Assembly (NCBI GenBank): GCA_030159075.1
Contig: BROG01000256.1
Coordinates: forward strand, 852,595-916,594
DNA length: 64,000 bases
Direction of reading: 5' to 3'
Source: Atrina japonica
Lineage: Eukaryota > Mollusca > Bivalvia > Pterioida > Pinnidae
Under the pieces are notes generated by a model, which was not told the DNA's origin, did no database searches, and worked only from the letters and a program-made list of their open reading frames with translations. The position numbers and the translations under genes were made by a program. Of this stretch, positions 35,426 through 48,242 are shown piece by piece (the first letter of the stretch is position 1; the number at the start of each line of letters is the position of its first letter).

Positions 35426-35658
35426 TTTTGAGAAGCAATGTAATGTCAAACATATCTTACAAAATGGCAACTAGAGACCATAACATTCTTAGTCCCAAAA
35501 CCGAAATATCTAATTTATGATGCTATACCTCTTTCACTCCTAAACAGTTTAACATATACATGTAGTTCAGCTTGAACTCTGATAGTTCTCAGAGTAGTAG
35601 AGTTAATCAAATGTCAGGATTAGAAATCAAAGTGAAATAGCACTCCCTAATTTGTGTG

Positions 35659-35659
<1 letters not shown>

Positions 35660-35743
<84 letters not shown>
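35660..35743. repeat. (TA)n microsatellite
   Basis: About 84 bp of alternating TA. Confidence 0.95.
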
Positions 35744-35748
<5 letters not shown>

Positions 35749-35963
35749 GTAATATTTACCATGAACAGTTCTAATATGATCCACAGCAATTATCTACCAA
35801 AGGAATTAGGTTCAATGCCAAAACAAGTAAAAATTAAAAAGAAAAAAAAAGAAAATGCAACAATAAATGCAATGCAACAGCCCCCACCCAAAAAAAACCT
35901 GTAAAAATCAGAAAAACAACAACAATATACCAAATAGACCAAACACACACCACCCTTATAAGA

Positions 35964-36122
35964 TACAGTGCAAATGAAATGTGGTCTCTCAAGACAGGTG
36001 GTCTCTTAAAAGAGGTTTTATTTACAGATAAACATGTATTTAACTGAGTGGTTTTCAAAATGTGGTCTCAAAAGACGGGTGGTCTTTCATGACAGTGATC
36101 TCTGTAGACAGGTTCTACTGCA
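35964..36122. mobile_element. MITE-A copy
   Basis: TACAGTGCAAATGAAATGTG to TAGACAGGTTCTACTGCA, with paired GGTCTCTCAAGACAGGTGG and GGTCTCAAAAGACGGGTGG. Confidence 0.7.
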
Positions 36123-36726
36123 TTAATACACTGGGAAATACGCCCTGGACCTTTGGGGCTGTGTACCGACACACAAACATATTGCTGACACACTATTCAA
36201 ATACTGGGTCAAACCTTAACAATTATTTATGTATATAATCTTGTTGGCCAAAATGAACACACATCAGTCATCTCGCTAATTATAATGATTTCTTGATAGT
36301 GAGCAGGCTCTCTGACACAATCAATAGCTACAATTGACAAAACAAAAACAAATGACCTGAACAATTCTTTAATTCAAAAACCCATTTGTTAAGCCTTGAC
36401 GAATCTACAATAAAGTTGACACCCCATCCATTAGAAAACAGTGTGAGCAGGATAAGATGGCAGAGTTTCTCTCTCATTACAGAATGGATTCTTTAAAAAC
36501 CAGATAATACTGATTGACTGACTGACAGAACATCTTCTACAAGTGCTGTCGATTCTCCCTCATTATGGAATGATATCAATAAAGTCCAGATGATGATAAT
36601 ACGTTAACAGAGAAAAATCTTTCCTAAATGTAAAGTCAATAATGTTGTCTGAAAAACCTTCTTCAAGAAAAAAAAAGAAATTTGACTTTATGTCCCATAA
36701 CAGCTTGTCTTCCCCTCTGATTTAGA

Positions 36727-37300
36727 GTGTAAATGTATGTATATAGACCGTGTAAATGTATGTATATAGACATGTAAATGTATGTATATAGACTGTAAAT
36801 GTATGTATATAGACCGTGTAAATGTATGTATATAGACCATGTAAATGTATGTATATAGACCGTGTAAATGTATGTATATAGAACGTGTAAATGTATGTAT
36901 ATAGACCGTGTAAATGTATGTATATAGAACGTGTAAATGTATGTATATAGATGTGTAAATGTATGTATATAGACTGTAAATGTATGTATATAGACCGTGT
37001 AAATGTATGTATATAGACCGTGTAAATGTATGTATATAGACCATGTAAATGTATGTATATAGAACGTGTAAATGTATGTATATAGACCGTGTAAATGTAT
37101 GTATATAGACCATGTAAATGTATGTATATAGACAGTGTAAATGTATGTATATAGACCGTGTAAATGTATGTATATAGACCATGTAAATGTATGTATATAG
37201 ACTGTGTAAATGTATGTATATAGACCATGTAAATGTATGTATATAGACCGTGTAAATGTATGTATATAGACCGTGTAAATGTATGTATATAGAACGTGTA
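36727..37300. repeat. 23-bp minisatellite
   Basis: About 25 units of TGTAAATGTATGTATATAGA CCG with CCA/ACG variants and some shortened units. Because 23 is not a multiple of 3, each antisense frame cycles through all three readings yet stays open for about 205 codons; no gene is implied. Confidence 0.95.
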
Positions 37301-37319
37301 ATCTGTTGCAAATACTTCC

Positions 37320-38230
37320 TTTTGCACCCCCCTACTCAAATATTACCCAAAGCACTATAAAAATGCAGAGGACATTCAAAAGCATAAATCTGTTTGAAAA
37401 TTTCTTGAATGACATCAATGAATTATATCCAGAAATTAATTATTGGATGTTAAAAGTGTTTGTTTTTAGTTTTGTGAAATATTTGAATGGAGGGTGTAAA
37501 AGGAAGTCTTACCAATCTGTCTATTCCACATTGCTGTGGGACCAACAGAAATATTCAAAACAGACAGAGTTAGGATTATAGAAGACTGTTAGTCAAACGG
37601 AATAAGCTAAATATATCCTGCATGTATATTCAACTGTGTGTATTTCATAAGACCCATACATGTATATCCATTGACCACTTCCAATCAGTAACTGATTAAG
37701 TATAAAATAAAATAAGATTATAAGATTAGAATAAATATTTTGCAAAGCAGATATATCTGTTGTATTTATATCACAAATATTTTATGTCACATCACATATG
37801 GAGAACATGTCGGTTTTTTTTAGAAAATGGTCAAGAATCAGAATACAGGGTTTCCAATTAAGTAATTATGTAATTGGGGAACAAGTTTGATAATTGGAAT
37901 TTGGAGTGTCACTTTTTTTTTTTTTTTTGAGATATCAATTGCATGCGTAAGTGATGGTTAGTGACTACAGCCAATGCTAGAATTATCGCAACTTAATTGA
38001 TTGCCAATATTGCAATAAGAAGTATATTTTTTCAGGAACATTTTTCCTGCTATATAAGACTTTAAGAGTATATAATGCCAAATTCATTAAAGCCATCTGC
38101 CATCACTTCATTTTTTAATCAAATGTCCATTTCAAAGTGTCAGTTATCTGGTAAACCACCATAAATGATCCTGGTCAATGAGGTAATTGGTCGCCAGTGT
38201 GAAAGCCAGGAACCAGTAGATAAACAAGAT
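37320..38230. other. Intron 1 segment without recognised gene
   Basis: Unique-looking AT-rich DNA with a T17 run at 37914-37928. A 100-codon ORF (37279-37581) starts within the minisatellite and has no recognisable features. Confidence 0.55.
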
Positions 38231-38236
38231 AATTAC

Positions 38237-38311
38237 CTAACTCATCAACCCCTGAAAAACAATGGACTCTTCTTTAAATCAATGACTTAGATCATCTAAA
38301 TGTGTTTTTAG
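38237..38311. mobile_element. MITE-D, copy 7, cut by SINE-2
   Basis: CTAACTCATCAACCCCTGAA, AATGGACTCTTCTTTAAATC, ATGTGTTTTTAGG; the right terminus is missing where SINE-2 begins. Confidence 0.6.
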
Positions 38312-38550
38312 GTGTTTAACTTCCCACTCAAGAATCTTTCACTCACATGGAGACGTCACCAAATGTTGGTAAAGGGCTTCAAATGTTGGCCATTGAGCAC
38401 TGAGGGTTCTTTAATGTGTCGACACCTACTGTGACATGGGACCTCGCTTTTTACTGTCTCATCATAAAGACAGGAAACCAACCTGCTGCCGGCTGGATAC
38501 GAACTCAAGATCAAGAGTCGCACGCTACCGACTGAGCCAGGTCGGCTCTC
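38311..38550 (-). mobile_element. SINE-2 copy
   Basis: TGTTTAACTTCCCACTCAAG, CATGGAGACGTCACCAAATG, GACTGAGCCAGGTCGGCTC (reverse of the tRNA-Lys-like head). Confidence 0.8.
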
Positions 38551-38689
38551 GGGGAAGAAATTCTGTCTATATAATATTTTTCCCAATATGCAGGAATTCA
38601 ATTACCATATTCAACCCAATAAGCACTCAACGTGCTACAAAAAAAAGGGAAAAAGAAGGGGGTGGGCGCTTATTGGGACTAATTAATAG

Positions 38690-39180
38690 TCAAGTTGACG
38701 TAAAGCAACATCGCTGGCCAAAGTCCCCAAATTTATTCAACACTCAAATTAAACATTTATTTTTCTAACTTGACAGTGACCATATAAAGAAGTCATTTGT
38801 AAAACTTATGAATGGTACTGACTAGGAAACATTCTTTTTTCATTCAAGTAAAAAACAGACATGTAACATGTTATATCAACTGGGTCAAATGTTCATGTAT
38901 GATTTTCTTGTAAAAGCTGAAAAATATGTTGAGTCTGCATGGATTTCAAAACTTGAGCATGAACTCAAAAATATTTTTTTGATATTTCTGAAGTTTTCTA
39001 CAAATCAGCAATACTTTTCATCTTTATTTAGAATTCTATGCCATAAATATACAAAAATGTCCACCTTCAGTATACACATTGTACATGAAAATTCTGTGTC
39101 TTTTATCTTAAAATCCTTTAAAAAAGAGTTCAAGCTGAATTTCTAGCACCCTTCCAACTACCAGTTCTCTAAACTATAGG
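38690..39180. mobile_element. Degraded relative of MITE-E
   Basis: CCAAAGTCCCCAAATTTATT CAACACTCAA at the left and an inverted match to the 54519-54560 segment (AAAACTTGAGC ... TATTTCTGAAGTTTTC) suggest an old copy. Confidence 0.4.
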
Positions 39181-40555
39181 CCTTCTAAGAAAAGGTCACA
39201 GGTGTTGTTGGCCTTAGTGCAGATGGTATGTCATTGCTATCACATATCTCTCAACCTCTGGGACGTATCATGGAAGTTCTAGCACCTTTCTAAATATCGG
39301 TACATGTAGGGGTATACTAAGTGTGGTGGTTTTTAAAGGGGCATTAGCTGTGTTAACCCAAAAGTGATTTTGATTTTTTTTTATTTCCTTTACTACTTGT
39401 ACTTGATGAACAATAACAAATAAGAGCAATACACATGCATGAAAAATCTTATATTCCTATAAATTTGTAAAAATCAGGTCAGGTCCAGTGTACAATGTAC
39501 TATTCATATACACATAGTAAAGTTGAGTTAATCAATTGCAATTGAAATTTAGCACCAAACCTGGGTTTCTCAAGCAATTTTCACAAAATATATATGAATT
39601 TATTTTTATGCTTTTGTATATCTCTTTTTTGTTATTGTATATCAATCCAAATAATAAAAAAGGAAAAATAAAATTCTGAAAAAAACACAGATAATGCCTT
39701 TTAATTTGTTCTTTATACATTCTGTCCCAGGGTAAAGCATATTGTCAGACTTGTAACTTTTATAGGATTGTTCTAAAATTAAATACACGTAAATGATTAA
39801 ATGAATAAAAAAATAGTTGTGTTAATACCTTTACATATATGTATGTTTGTGTTGATGTTTTTGTGAATGCCATGTCATGTTTCTGTTATGTACAATGTAC
39901 TGTAGAAAAGTGACTTGAAAATAAAGAATTAATATATATATATACAATGTATATATATATATATATATATATATAAATATAAAACGTATACAGCTGAAAG
40001 AAATCTGGGTCAAGGTCATTTTTATAGGTCTCTCAAAGAGAGAAAATGACAAAAATGCTGTAAGAAATCTGGATCATTCAGAGAACATCTAACAAAAATA
40101 TTTTTAATTTAAGTCAAACTACATTTATAAGTCGGGGTCAGATACATGTAAATGTTCATCATCCATTCTCAGGTATATTTTGGCACTAGCACTCATTTTG
40201 ATTACATGTAATATACACTGGAGGTCCTAATTCTTACTATTACTTGAGAATTGGATTTGTCTGGGTAAACGTTTATGAATTCATATATAATACTGAGTGT
40301 CATATGAAGTTTTAGTTTATGCAACATTTTATGAAACAAGGTGCATGTTTTATAGCCCCGCGTTTGTATCGAGGAATTACAAAACATCATGTTTAATGAA
40401 ATTGCTTGAATTAAAATTTCATTGAAGATTCTTTTACAAATAACATGTGCTGCATTTAGATGATTGAGGTGACATCTTATCACACAATATTGTATGTTTA
40501 TGTAAAGGATGACACTAAATGTAAGTAAAGATAAATATAAGAACTGTACATGTAA
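39181..40555. other. Intron 1 segment without recognised gene
   Basis: AT-rich. (AT)n at 39932-39976. No gene or clear mobile element. Confidence 0.6.
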
Positions 40556-40564
40556 CTTGTGTCA

Positions 40565-41350
40565 CTGCTTACAGATGAACCTGTCTTGTGATATTACTGT
40601 CATAAAGACCACCTGTCTTGTGATATTACTGTCATAGAAGACCACCTGTCTTGTGAGACCACGGTCATAGAAGATCACCTGTCTTTTGATACCACTGTCA
40701 TAGAGGATCACCTGTCTTGTGAGACCACTCATAGAAGACCATCTTTCTTTTGATACCACTGTCATAGAGGATCACCTGCCTTGTGAGACTACTGTCATAG
40801 AAGACCATCTGTCTTTTGAGACCACTGTCATAGAGGACCACCTGTCTTGTGGAACCAATGTCAAAGAAGACCACCTGTCTTATGAGACCACTCATAGAAT
40901 ACCATCTTTATTTTGAGACCATTGTCATAGAGGATCACCTGTCTTTTGAGACCATTGTCATAGAGGATCACCTGTCTTATGAGACCAATGTCATAGAGGA
41001 TCACCTGTCTTTTGAGACCATTGTCATAGAGGATCACCTGTCTTTTGAGACCATTGTCATAGAGGATCACCTGTCTTATGAGACCAATGTCATTGAAAAC
41101 CACCTGTCTAGAGAGACCATTGTCATAGAAAACCATCTGTCTTTAAGATCACTCAAAAAAGAATACCTGTCTTTTGGGACCTGACACTGTCATACCATCT
41201 GACCTGTGACACCACTGTCATATAGAACCACCTATCTAGTGAGACCATTGTTATAAAAGACCGCCTGTCTTATGAGACCATTGTTACAAAAAAAACCTGT
41301 CTTGTGAGACCACTGTCACAGAATAACAGCTGTCTTCTGAGACCACATTC
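40565..41350. repeat. 33-bp minisatellite built from MITE-A sequence
   Basis: Units GAGACCATTGTCATAGAGGA TCACCTGTCTTTT (33 bp), more decayed at the edges, which still read like MITE-A (TGAGACCACATTCTGAAAAC at 41338). The unit is a multiple of 3, so both strands stay open (VIEDHLSFETI and YDNGLKRQVIL repeats). Confidence 0.9.
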
Positions 41351-41439
41351 TGAAAACTAACAATGTTGCATGTAAGTAAACCTTTATATAAAACCTCTTT
41401 TGATATCCTATGAGGAACCTATTTCATATATGGACCCAC

Positions 41440-42775
41440 TGATTAAAAAATCACACCTATACGATTGCTTGGAATTGCAGACAATTCACCCCAGTGGCAA
41501 ATCACCCCGTACCTTATCTCCCCAATTTCTATCTTATTCACCCCAAATCCTAATCGCCCCCATTGTTTTGCTCCATTGCTAAATCCTGGTCAAATCGCCC
41601 CATGGTGAAATGCAGTATTGTTTATTATCAATGTTTACTTAAGAGTAATGAAGATATCTAGACCTATATGTAAGTAATTACCTACACCACTTACACGCGG
41701 GGTAACAAGTGTAGGATTCAAAGCTACAGTCTAACAGAGCAGGGATTACCAGTAGTTCGACTACAGTGGAACCTGTCTTGAGAGACCACCTGTCTATCGA
41801 GACCACTTTCTGAAAACCACTTGGTTCAATAATCCTTTAAATAAAACCTGTTTTGAGAGACCACCTGTCTTTTAAGACCACATTTCAGTGGCAGTTGGGG
41901 TGGTCTTTCAAGACGGGTTTCACTGTACAACGTGACATTTACAAACACTTTCATTAGATCTTACCTTGAGATAAATATTACCTATATATTGTAGTGCTGT
42001 TATTTATTATTTCACACAAAAATGTGTAGAAAAAAACAATATATTTTCAACTTACTGAATTGTGCTTGAAAATTAAATACAATGTATTTACAACAGATAG
42101 TCAGCCTGTCTACCTTGTCAGGACAATTTTTTTTTATCGAAAATCATTGAGAAAGAGGGCATTTACGGTCCATGGTTTTTCAATAGAATAATTTGTTACT
42201 GGGGCAATATGTTAATGGGGCAAACCAGGGTCTTATTCATTTGGTCATTTCTAGATCACTTCCCAAGCTCTCCGTGATCAATGTATAAGCAAAAATGGAC
42301 TAGTCTTGGATTTGTTTTTCTCCAGGACTGCCTCTGTTTATGTTTTATTGGTTATTTCAAGGAAGTGATCCAAAATGTTTAAAAGAAAATGCAACAAAAT
42401 TGATCCAGAAGTAACGGTAACATGTTCCAGTCAATTAACAATAGGACAGCCATGAAAATACATGTCTAGAGGTCTAGAGATGGAAATCATGATGGTAGAC
42501 GACCTACTATTGTCATGTGATCTCTTCCGAGTACTACCGGTACCTGGGTCTAAATTGGAGAGGCAGAATGGATCCTGGATTCAAACTTTTATCAAACAAA
42601 CACAGTTGGAGTGATTCATGATTGATTCTCATGACCAAAAGAATACACCCCAGTTGTTTAATTGGGGCAATAAGTTTGATAACTTGGGGCAAGGTGGTAA
42701 ATTGGGCGAAAAGGTTGGGGCGATGTGGTATGTGGCAATTTGACTTTAGGGCAATTCAACCAGCACCCGGTTGCC
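41440..42775. mobile_element. Large fold-back region with CACCCC / GGGGC ladders
   Basis: 41470-41610 has repeated short blocks (AATTCACCCCAGTGGCAAAT, CACCCC, ATCGCCCC). 42190-42230 and 42640-42765 carry the inverted counterparts (TTGGGGCAATAAGTTTGATA, TTGGGGCGATGTGG). Probably an old inverted-repeat transposon interrupted by a MITE-A copy. Confidence 0.5.
41762..41927. mobile_element. MITE-A, best-preserved copy
   Basis: TA CAGTGGAACCTGTCTTGAGA ... TTTCAAGACGGGTTTCACTG TA, 166 bp. The terminal inverted repeats are about 27 bp with few mismatches. Useful as a family reference. Confidence 0.85.
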
Positions 42776-43248
42776 TGGTATCAGCCCATTATATATATAT
42801 GTGACCAGACAATTGAAAATTTAATTTTCAATGTAATGGTTTGATTGACAATTGGAACAGAATGGTCAAGTCAACATCACCATAAACAAGAATTCTGAAA
42901 AGTATTGATTTCAATGAGATATGATGTCTAGAACAAAAACCTTCTCAATCAATTTCCAGACATAAAGTGACATTTGCATCACAGCATGTATTTTACAGAC
43001 TTCTTGTCCTGCAGGGAAAAAAAAAATAAACATTGATGATTCATGATTCCTGTTTATAAAATACATTTGTACCAGTGCTCCCCTTTAGTTTACAGATACA
43101 CTATAAGGGAAAGTGATACCCAGGATGTTGAATTTGGGAGGGATGTAAATTAAAGTTTAAGGACAAACATTTTATTTTAATTTATAATTAACTTGTCAAA
43201 AAAGATAAGATTTACATTTACTGACTTTAATATTCTGATTTTGAATGA

Positions 43249-43400
43249 TACAGTGGATCCTGTCTTTAGAGACCACTCTATCTGCCACTGAAATGTGGTC
43301 TCTCAATAGGTTTTATCTGAAGGAAATTTTAACCGTGGTTTTTCAAATGTGGTCTCACAAGACAGGCAGTCTTTCATGACAGTGGTCTCTTAAGATCAGT
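43249..43400. mobile_element. MITE-A copy
   Basis: TACAGTGGATCCTGTCTTTA, AATGTGGTCTCTCAATAGG, GTGGTCTCACAAGACAGGCA; the right terminus is decayed. Confidence 0.7.
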
Positions 43401-43411
43401 AGTTATCTAAA

Positions 43412-43590
43412 TACAGTAAAACCTGTTTTAGTGACCACCTGTGTATAAAGACCACCTGGTCATAAAGACCATTTTTTCTGTCCCCAATAGTACCATTTCT
43501 GTACAAATCAACCTCTATACAAAGACCACCTCCCTATAAAGACTGTTTTTTTGTGTTCCTAAAGGGGTCTTTATATACAAGTTTCACCGA
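43412..43590. mobile_element. Tc1-like MITE, variant B
   Basis: TACAGTAAAACCTGTTTTAG, AAGACCACCTGGTCATAAAG, GGGGTCTTTATATACAAGTT TCACCG. It directly follows the MITE-A copy at 43249. Confidence 0.7.
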
Positions 43591-43972
43591 AAATATTAAA
43601 AATTACTGATATGAATTTATATCAGTAATCTGTAATATTAATTTAGATATACTGATAGAAGCATATATCAAAAACAAGAAATCTCAGGTACAGATGTAGT
43701 TACATGTTGGCTGACCATTTGGCCATAACCCCCTACTGTGACACCTACAGAGACCAATCTCTAATATAAAAGACTCATAAGCTCAAAAACATACATCTCA
43801 TATTTGTATGCTGTTATTCAAAGTAGAAATGACATTGTTACAATGGTTAATGGTGGATATTCATCTCCATCTTTTGTCAATTGTTTTGATAATTTTGAAT
43901 GCAGTTGCTCTATGTAACTCAATCATATGTAAAAACCTCTGAGTGATCTGAAACTAACTTTTAGTGTAAAGA

Positions 43973-44255
43973 TTTGGTTGGTTGTATTGTTGTTTAACGT
44001 CCCACTCAAGAATCTTTCACTCATATTCAGACATCACCAATGTCTGAGAAGGGCTTCAAAGTTTGGCCTATGCTCGGCATTTACAGCCATTGAGCAGTGA
44101 GGGTTCTTTAACGTGCCGATACCTACTGTGACACGGGACCTCGGTTTTTACTCTCTCATCTGAAGGGCAGGAATCCAACCTGCCGCCAGCTGGACTTAAA
44201 CTCATAACCTCAGGATCAAGAGTCGAGTGAGTACCGACAAAGCCAGGCCGGCTCA
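43973..44255 (-). mobile_element. SINE-2 copy with 12-bp target duplication
   Basis: Flanks TTAGTGTAAAGA (43961-43972) and TTAGAGTAAAGA (44256-44267). The body is TTGTTTAACGTCCCACTCAA to GCCAGGCCGGCTC, with anticodon-like CTCTTGATCC in the reversed head. Confidence 0.88.
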
Positions 44256-44965
44256 TTAGAGTAAAGAAAAACACTTTTATACAATACAAGTTGTCTTTTT
44301 ACATTTACTTTAACTTCTAGTCAGTACAGAGTTGGAGTCCTGCTGGTACCTAAACCAATTTTGTGATGAGGCCTTTCATCATGCTTGCTTGACAGGTGTA
44401 TCCCATGTCAGTACATGAAATGTGATTAGCCAGATGCTTGTCAGTTTTAGTTTTTATAAGACCTGTATGTATACATGTACTACTGTTATGAAAATGCCAA
44501 ATATTTCTCCTTTTATTACATCATGTGACTAATTCAAAACGTTCTGAAATAATTTGTACATGTGAAAATTGTGATCGACAAGTAAAAAGTTCAACATAAT
44601 TTTAAAAAAAAACACATAATATCTTGCATATACTTAAACATCTGGGTCAAGATAGATTTATATACAAAATGTAGGTTTAAAAATGCGAGACTTTTTATTC
44701 AGTTATATAATAATCTAGGCAAATTGTTTTGTTTATAATTTCTCTAAATGCAGTCATATTTTCTACTGAAAATTTGTCAATGACCTTTAGATTTTTACCA
44801 GCTACATGAATATGTACGTAAATGTAAGTACATTTTGTAATTGTATGTACATGTATAAATTAGGTACATGTATATGTATATTACCATAACCAGAAATATC
44901 TATCGAAGTGATTTGCAGTCATACATGTACAAATTAAAGTTTCTAAGCACTTGCCTAATGGGACA

Positions 44966-45192
44966 GGGGCCTCCGTGGCCGCTTTAAATCACAAGGCCTC
45001 TCACCTCTGGTTCGAATCCCACTAGGGTCGTTTCGAATTATGTGGGAAAGTTTGCCAGTTTACTTGCAGAAAGTTGGTGGTCTTTACCCGGGCAACCGGG
45101 GTTTCTCCCCCACCAAGAAAAACTGGATGCCATCATATGACTGAAAGATTGTTGAGTATGGCATAAACCAAAAAATCAAATCAAATCAAAGT
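44966..45192 (+). mobile_element. SINE-1 copy with 11-bp target duplication and deleted head
   Basis: CTAATGGGACA occurs at 44955-44965 and 45193-45203. The head jumps from GGGGCCTCCGTGGCCG straight to CTTTAAATCACAAGGCCTCT, lacking about 25 bp between A box and anticodon region that the sister copies have. B box GGTTCGAATCC is intact. Confidence 0.9.
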
Positions 45193-45441
45193 CTAATGGG
45201 ACAAGTTATTAATGTCAACAACTAGGCAGGAAAAAATTCCATTTATTGTAGAAATACTGTCAGATTTCAAAAAGGAATTTATTTATTTATTTTACATGTA
45301 CAAAAAGTACCTTTGTACAGTGCATGTAAATTTAATGGATCAACACTAAACAAAGAAGGACTGTATATACAAATTATAGTACACGTACATTGAATTAGCT
45401 GACAAGTTCGATCAACATTGTATACATGTATATATGCATTA

Positions 45442-45690
45442 GGATTTTTGATTTGATTTGATTTTTTGTTTTACGCCATACTCAACAATTTTTCAGTAAT
45501 ATGATGGCGTCCAGTTTTCATTGGTGGAGGAGAAATCCCGGTTACCCAGGTAAAGACCACCGACCTTCGGCAAGAAAACTGGCAAACTTTCCCACTTAAT
45601 TCGAAATTACCCTAGCGGGATTCGAACCAGAGGTGAGAGGCCGTGCGATTTAAAGCGCAATGCTCTAAACACTCGGCCACGGAGGCCCCC
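45442..45690 (-). mobile_element. SINE-1 copy with 11-bp target duplication
   Basis: TATATGCATTA at 45431-45441 and 45691-45701. Full length: reversed head CACTCGGCCACGGAGGCCCC, tail TTTGATTTGATTTGATTTTT. An ORF starting in it (45643-45945) is not a gene. Confidence 0.9.
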
Positions 45691-45704
45691 TATATGCATT
45701 ACGA

Positions 45705-45880
45705 ATTTGAATGTAGTTTTACACCATATCCAACAATTTTTCAGTCATATCATATATGGTGGTGGCCAGATTTTAGTGGTGAAAGAGAGAATCTAGTTAC
45801 AATTACTATTAATGTACCCAGGAAGAGACCACCGGCCTTCCAAAACTTGCATATTTTCTCACAAGATAAGCTTATGTTCC
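45705..45880 (-). mobile_element. Older SINE-1 fragment
   Basis: TAGTTTTACACCATATCCAA, GGTGGTGGCCAGATTTTAGT, GTACCCAGGAAGAGACCACC; abuts the younger copy. Confidence 0.7.
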
Positions 45881-45889
45881 AGAAGGGTA

Positions 45890-47515
45890 TTGTGACATGT
45901 GAGTTACGTCAGGTTCCGTATATTTCTGGCACGACTAAAGTTTAAAAAAAATAGATAAATAAATACTGAATATGAATCAATTGATTAAATATTAAAATTA
46001 CATTGTACCAGGTAGTCTTATGACATTTTAAATGTAAACAATTTCCTTAAAAGTGTCAATCTTGTAGATAGGTGCATCATTACAATGACAGCCGTCATTC
46101 AGGTAAATTTATACAAATGTAAGTGTCATCATTGTAATTTACCAATCGTCAAATGCCTGACACGGCACCTTTAGGCAAACTTTTTCATCATGACATCACA
46201 ATTCTATAGCCCGTCAAAGATTTGTGTGGTTAAGACATCACAATCCAATGACATCAGAAAGCACAATAAACTTACATCATTGTTAGGGAATGCATTCGGA
46301 ACACCCAGCGTTATTTAGATAGTGTTTATTCCTCCTTAAGTGAAACATATCATGACCTTCACATTTTGAGGAATGATTGACCCCAAACACAACCTGGGGT
46401 TATTTGAAAGAGATTATCTTCCTAATCACAAGATAGAAAATGTATTTTCAATCCGACCCCACATTTGCAAGAAATCGAACTTTACAATTCAAAATTAAGC
46501 TTATATAAGGAAACCCTGCCTCATGATAGAGATTGCTTCGTGACAAATATACATGTAACACTGTTCCAGAATAGCCAGTCAGCTGAAGAAATGTGTTCTG
46601 TGATATTTTCAAATGGATCATATCTGATAAAAGAATTCATTTCTTCAAATGACGACCAAGTTTAGTCGTAAAATGAAGTTTTGTAATAAAATGTCCATGT
46701 ACAGTTATGTTTGTGACAAGCAATTCACCGCTACTCGGTACTTAGATAAGTTTCAAGTCCAACTCAGTTGCAACTGAGCTGGAATTTTGAACCATGGGAC
46801 TTCAAATTGATTGAATATAAATGTCTTATTGATATTCAAATGGTGTTCAAAGAAAGGTTCCAGGTCCAAGATGCAGCCCAAACCAGATTTTCAACCCAAG
46901 AATATGTAGGTCTATATGTACATGTATATACATGTAAATGAGTTAATTTATAAAACTGAGTTACTTTTAGAGATCTTGTAGTAAAGTTTAGTCATAAATG
47001 TTACATGTAGTAAAACAACATAAACCTCATAAAGAACAAAACATCATTTACAAATTTGTTCATCCATAAATTCTTCACATAAAAATAACATGAATTTCAA
47101 TGTCCTTTGCGGATAATAAAATATGAAACCAAACAAAATATCATGCAAATTATCACCACACACTTAGCACTTTAACTGTATGAAGACATATATAGCTACA
47201 CATTGCTTAACTGATCAATTTGACAATCTATATTTAGCTCTAGCTGTAACTATAATCCAATTACAACTGATTCAGCCCCAGATATCTAATATTGTTATAA
47301 AAAGTATTATCAAGAATCTAATATTGTTATACAAATTGCATGTATTTATCAACAGGCATTCTAAAACAAATTTATGTTCAGAAGTACATTTGTACAATAT
47401 GATTTTCATTCATTTGAAGATAGGGAAGAAGCAAAGAACTGCTTGTACAGGTACTGGTTAATACAACAACTCGTGGGTATAAAACTACATGAAGTATATA
47501 CTGATTACTGTATTT
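45890..47515. other. Intron 1 segment without recognised gene
   Basis: Mostly repeat-poor. A 66-codon frame (46465-46665) and a 93-codon frame (47180-47461) show no recognisable motif or splice context. Confidence 0.55.
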
Positions 47516-47518
47516 ACT

Positions 47519-47636
47519 TATAGTGAAACCTGACTTATAAGACCACAATTCTGTTAGCTAAATCTTCAAATAAAACCTCTCTTGAGAGACCACATTGTAG
47601 TGGCAGAAAGACCAGTCTCTCCAGGCAATTTCCATT
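47519..47636. mobile_element. MITE-A copy, short
   Basis: TATAGTGAAACCTGACTTAT, AAAACCTCTCTTGAGAGACC, AGTCTCTCCAGGCAATTTCC. Confidence 0.6.
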
Positions 47637-47906
47637 ATCTATTAGAAACAATTTCACGGATAAAAATGTTGACTACTGGGCATGATATTAGATCGATGGC
47701 TTAGCAGATCTATAGACATTTTACATGTAAAATAGGTACATACTAAAATGTACATAAATATGTACATGTAGATACAGTACCAAACACTGCCTAATAGCAT
47801 TAGAAGTGAAAGGTCAGGGGTCATTTGGATAAGCTCGTACATGTATAATACTAGTACCAGTATATACTGTACATGTATACATGTATGTCAAATTAGGCAG
47901 GTTTAA

Positions 47907-48000
47907 TTAACTTATTCACACCTAAAGAAACAATTGGACTGGCCTAAGTCAGTGAATTACATATCAAGAAGAGTCCATTGTTTATCAGGGGTTGATGAGC
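47907..48000. mobile_element. MITE-D, copy 8
   Basis: TTAACTTATTCACACCTAAA, AAGAAGAGTCCATTGTTTAT, CAGGGGTTGATGAG. Confidence 0.65.
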
Positions 48001-48242
48001 ATATATGTAGGTAGAGTGCCTCAAATTTTGACTTGTGCTATGGAGTTTTGTCAATTTATATACTATGTGTGAAACACATAGCACAGATACATGTAGTACA
48101 TGAAATACATGTGTAGGGCAGAAGCAAGAACTAAATCAGTAAATGAACATATCTAAATTACATACATGTACATGTATATACAGTTCTCCCCAGGTATATC
48201 GCCTCCCATTATGATGCCACTATGAAGAACAAATTTCCTTCT

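Noticed and set aside
36688..37339. Two overlapping 205-207-codon ORFs rich in YIHTFT repeats
   Set aside because: Translation of the 23-bp minisatellite in different frames.
45643..45945. 100-codon ORF
   Set aside because: Begins in a SINE-1 head and runs through a second SINE-1 fragment.
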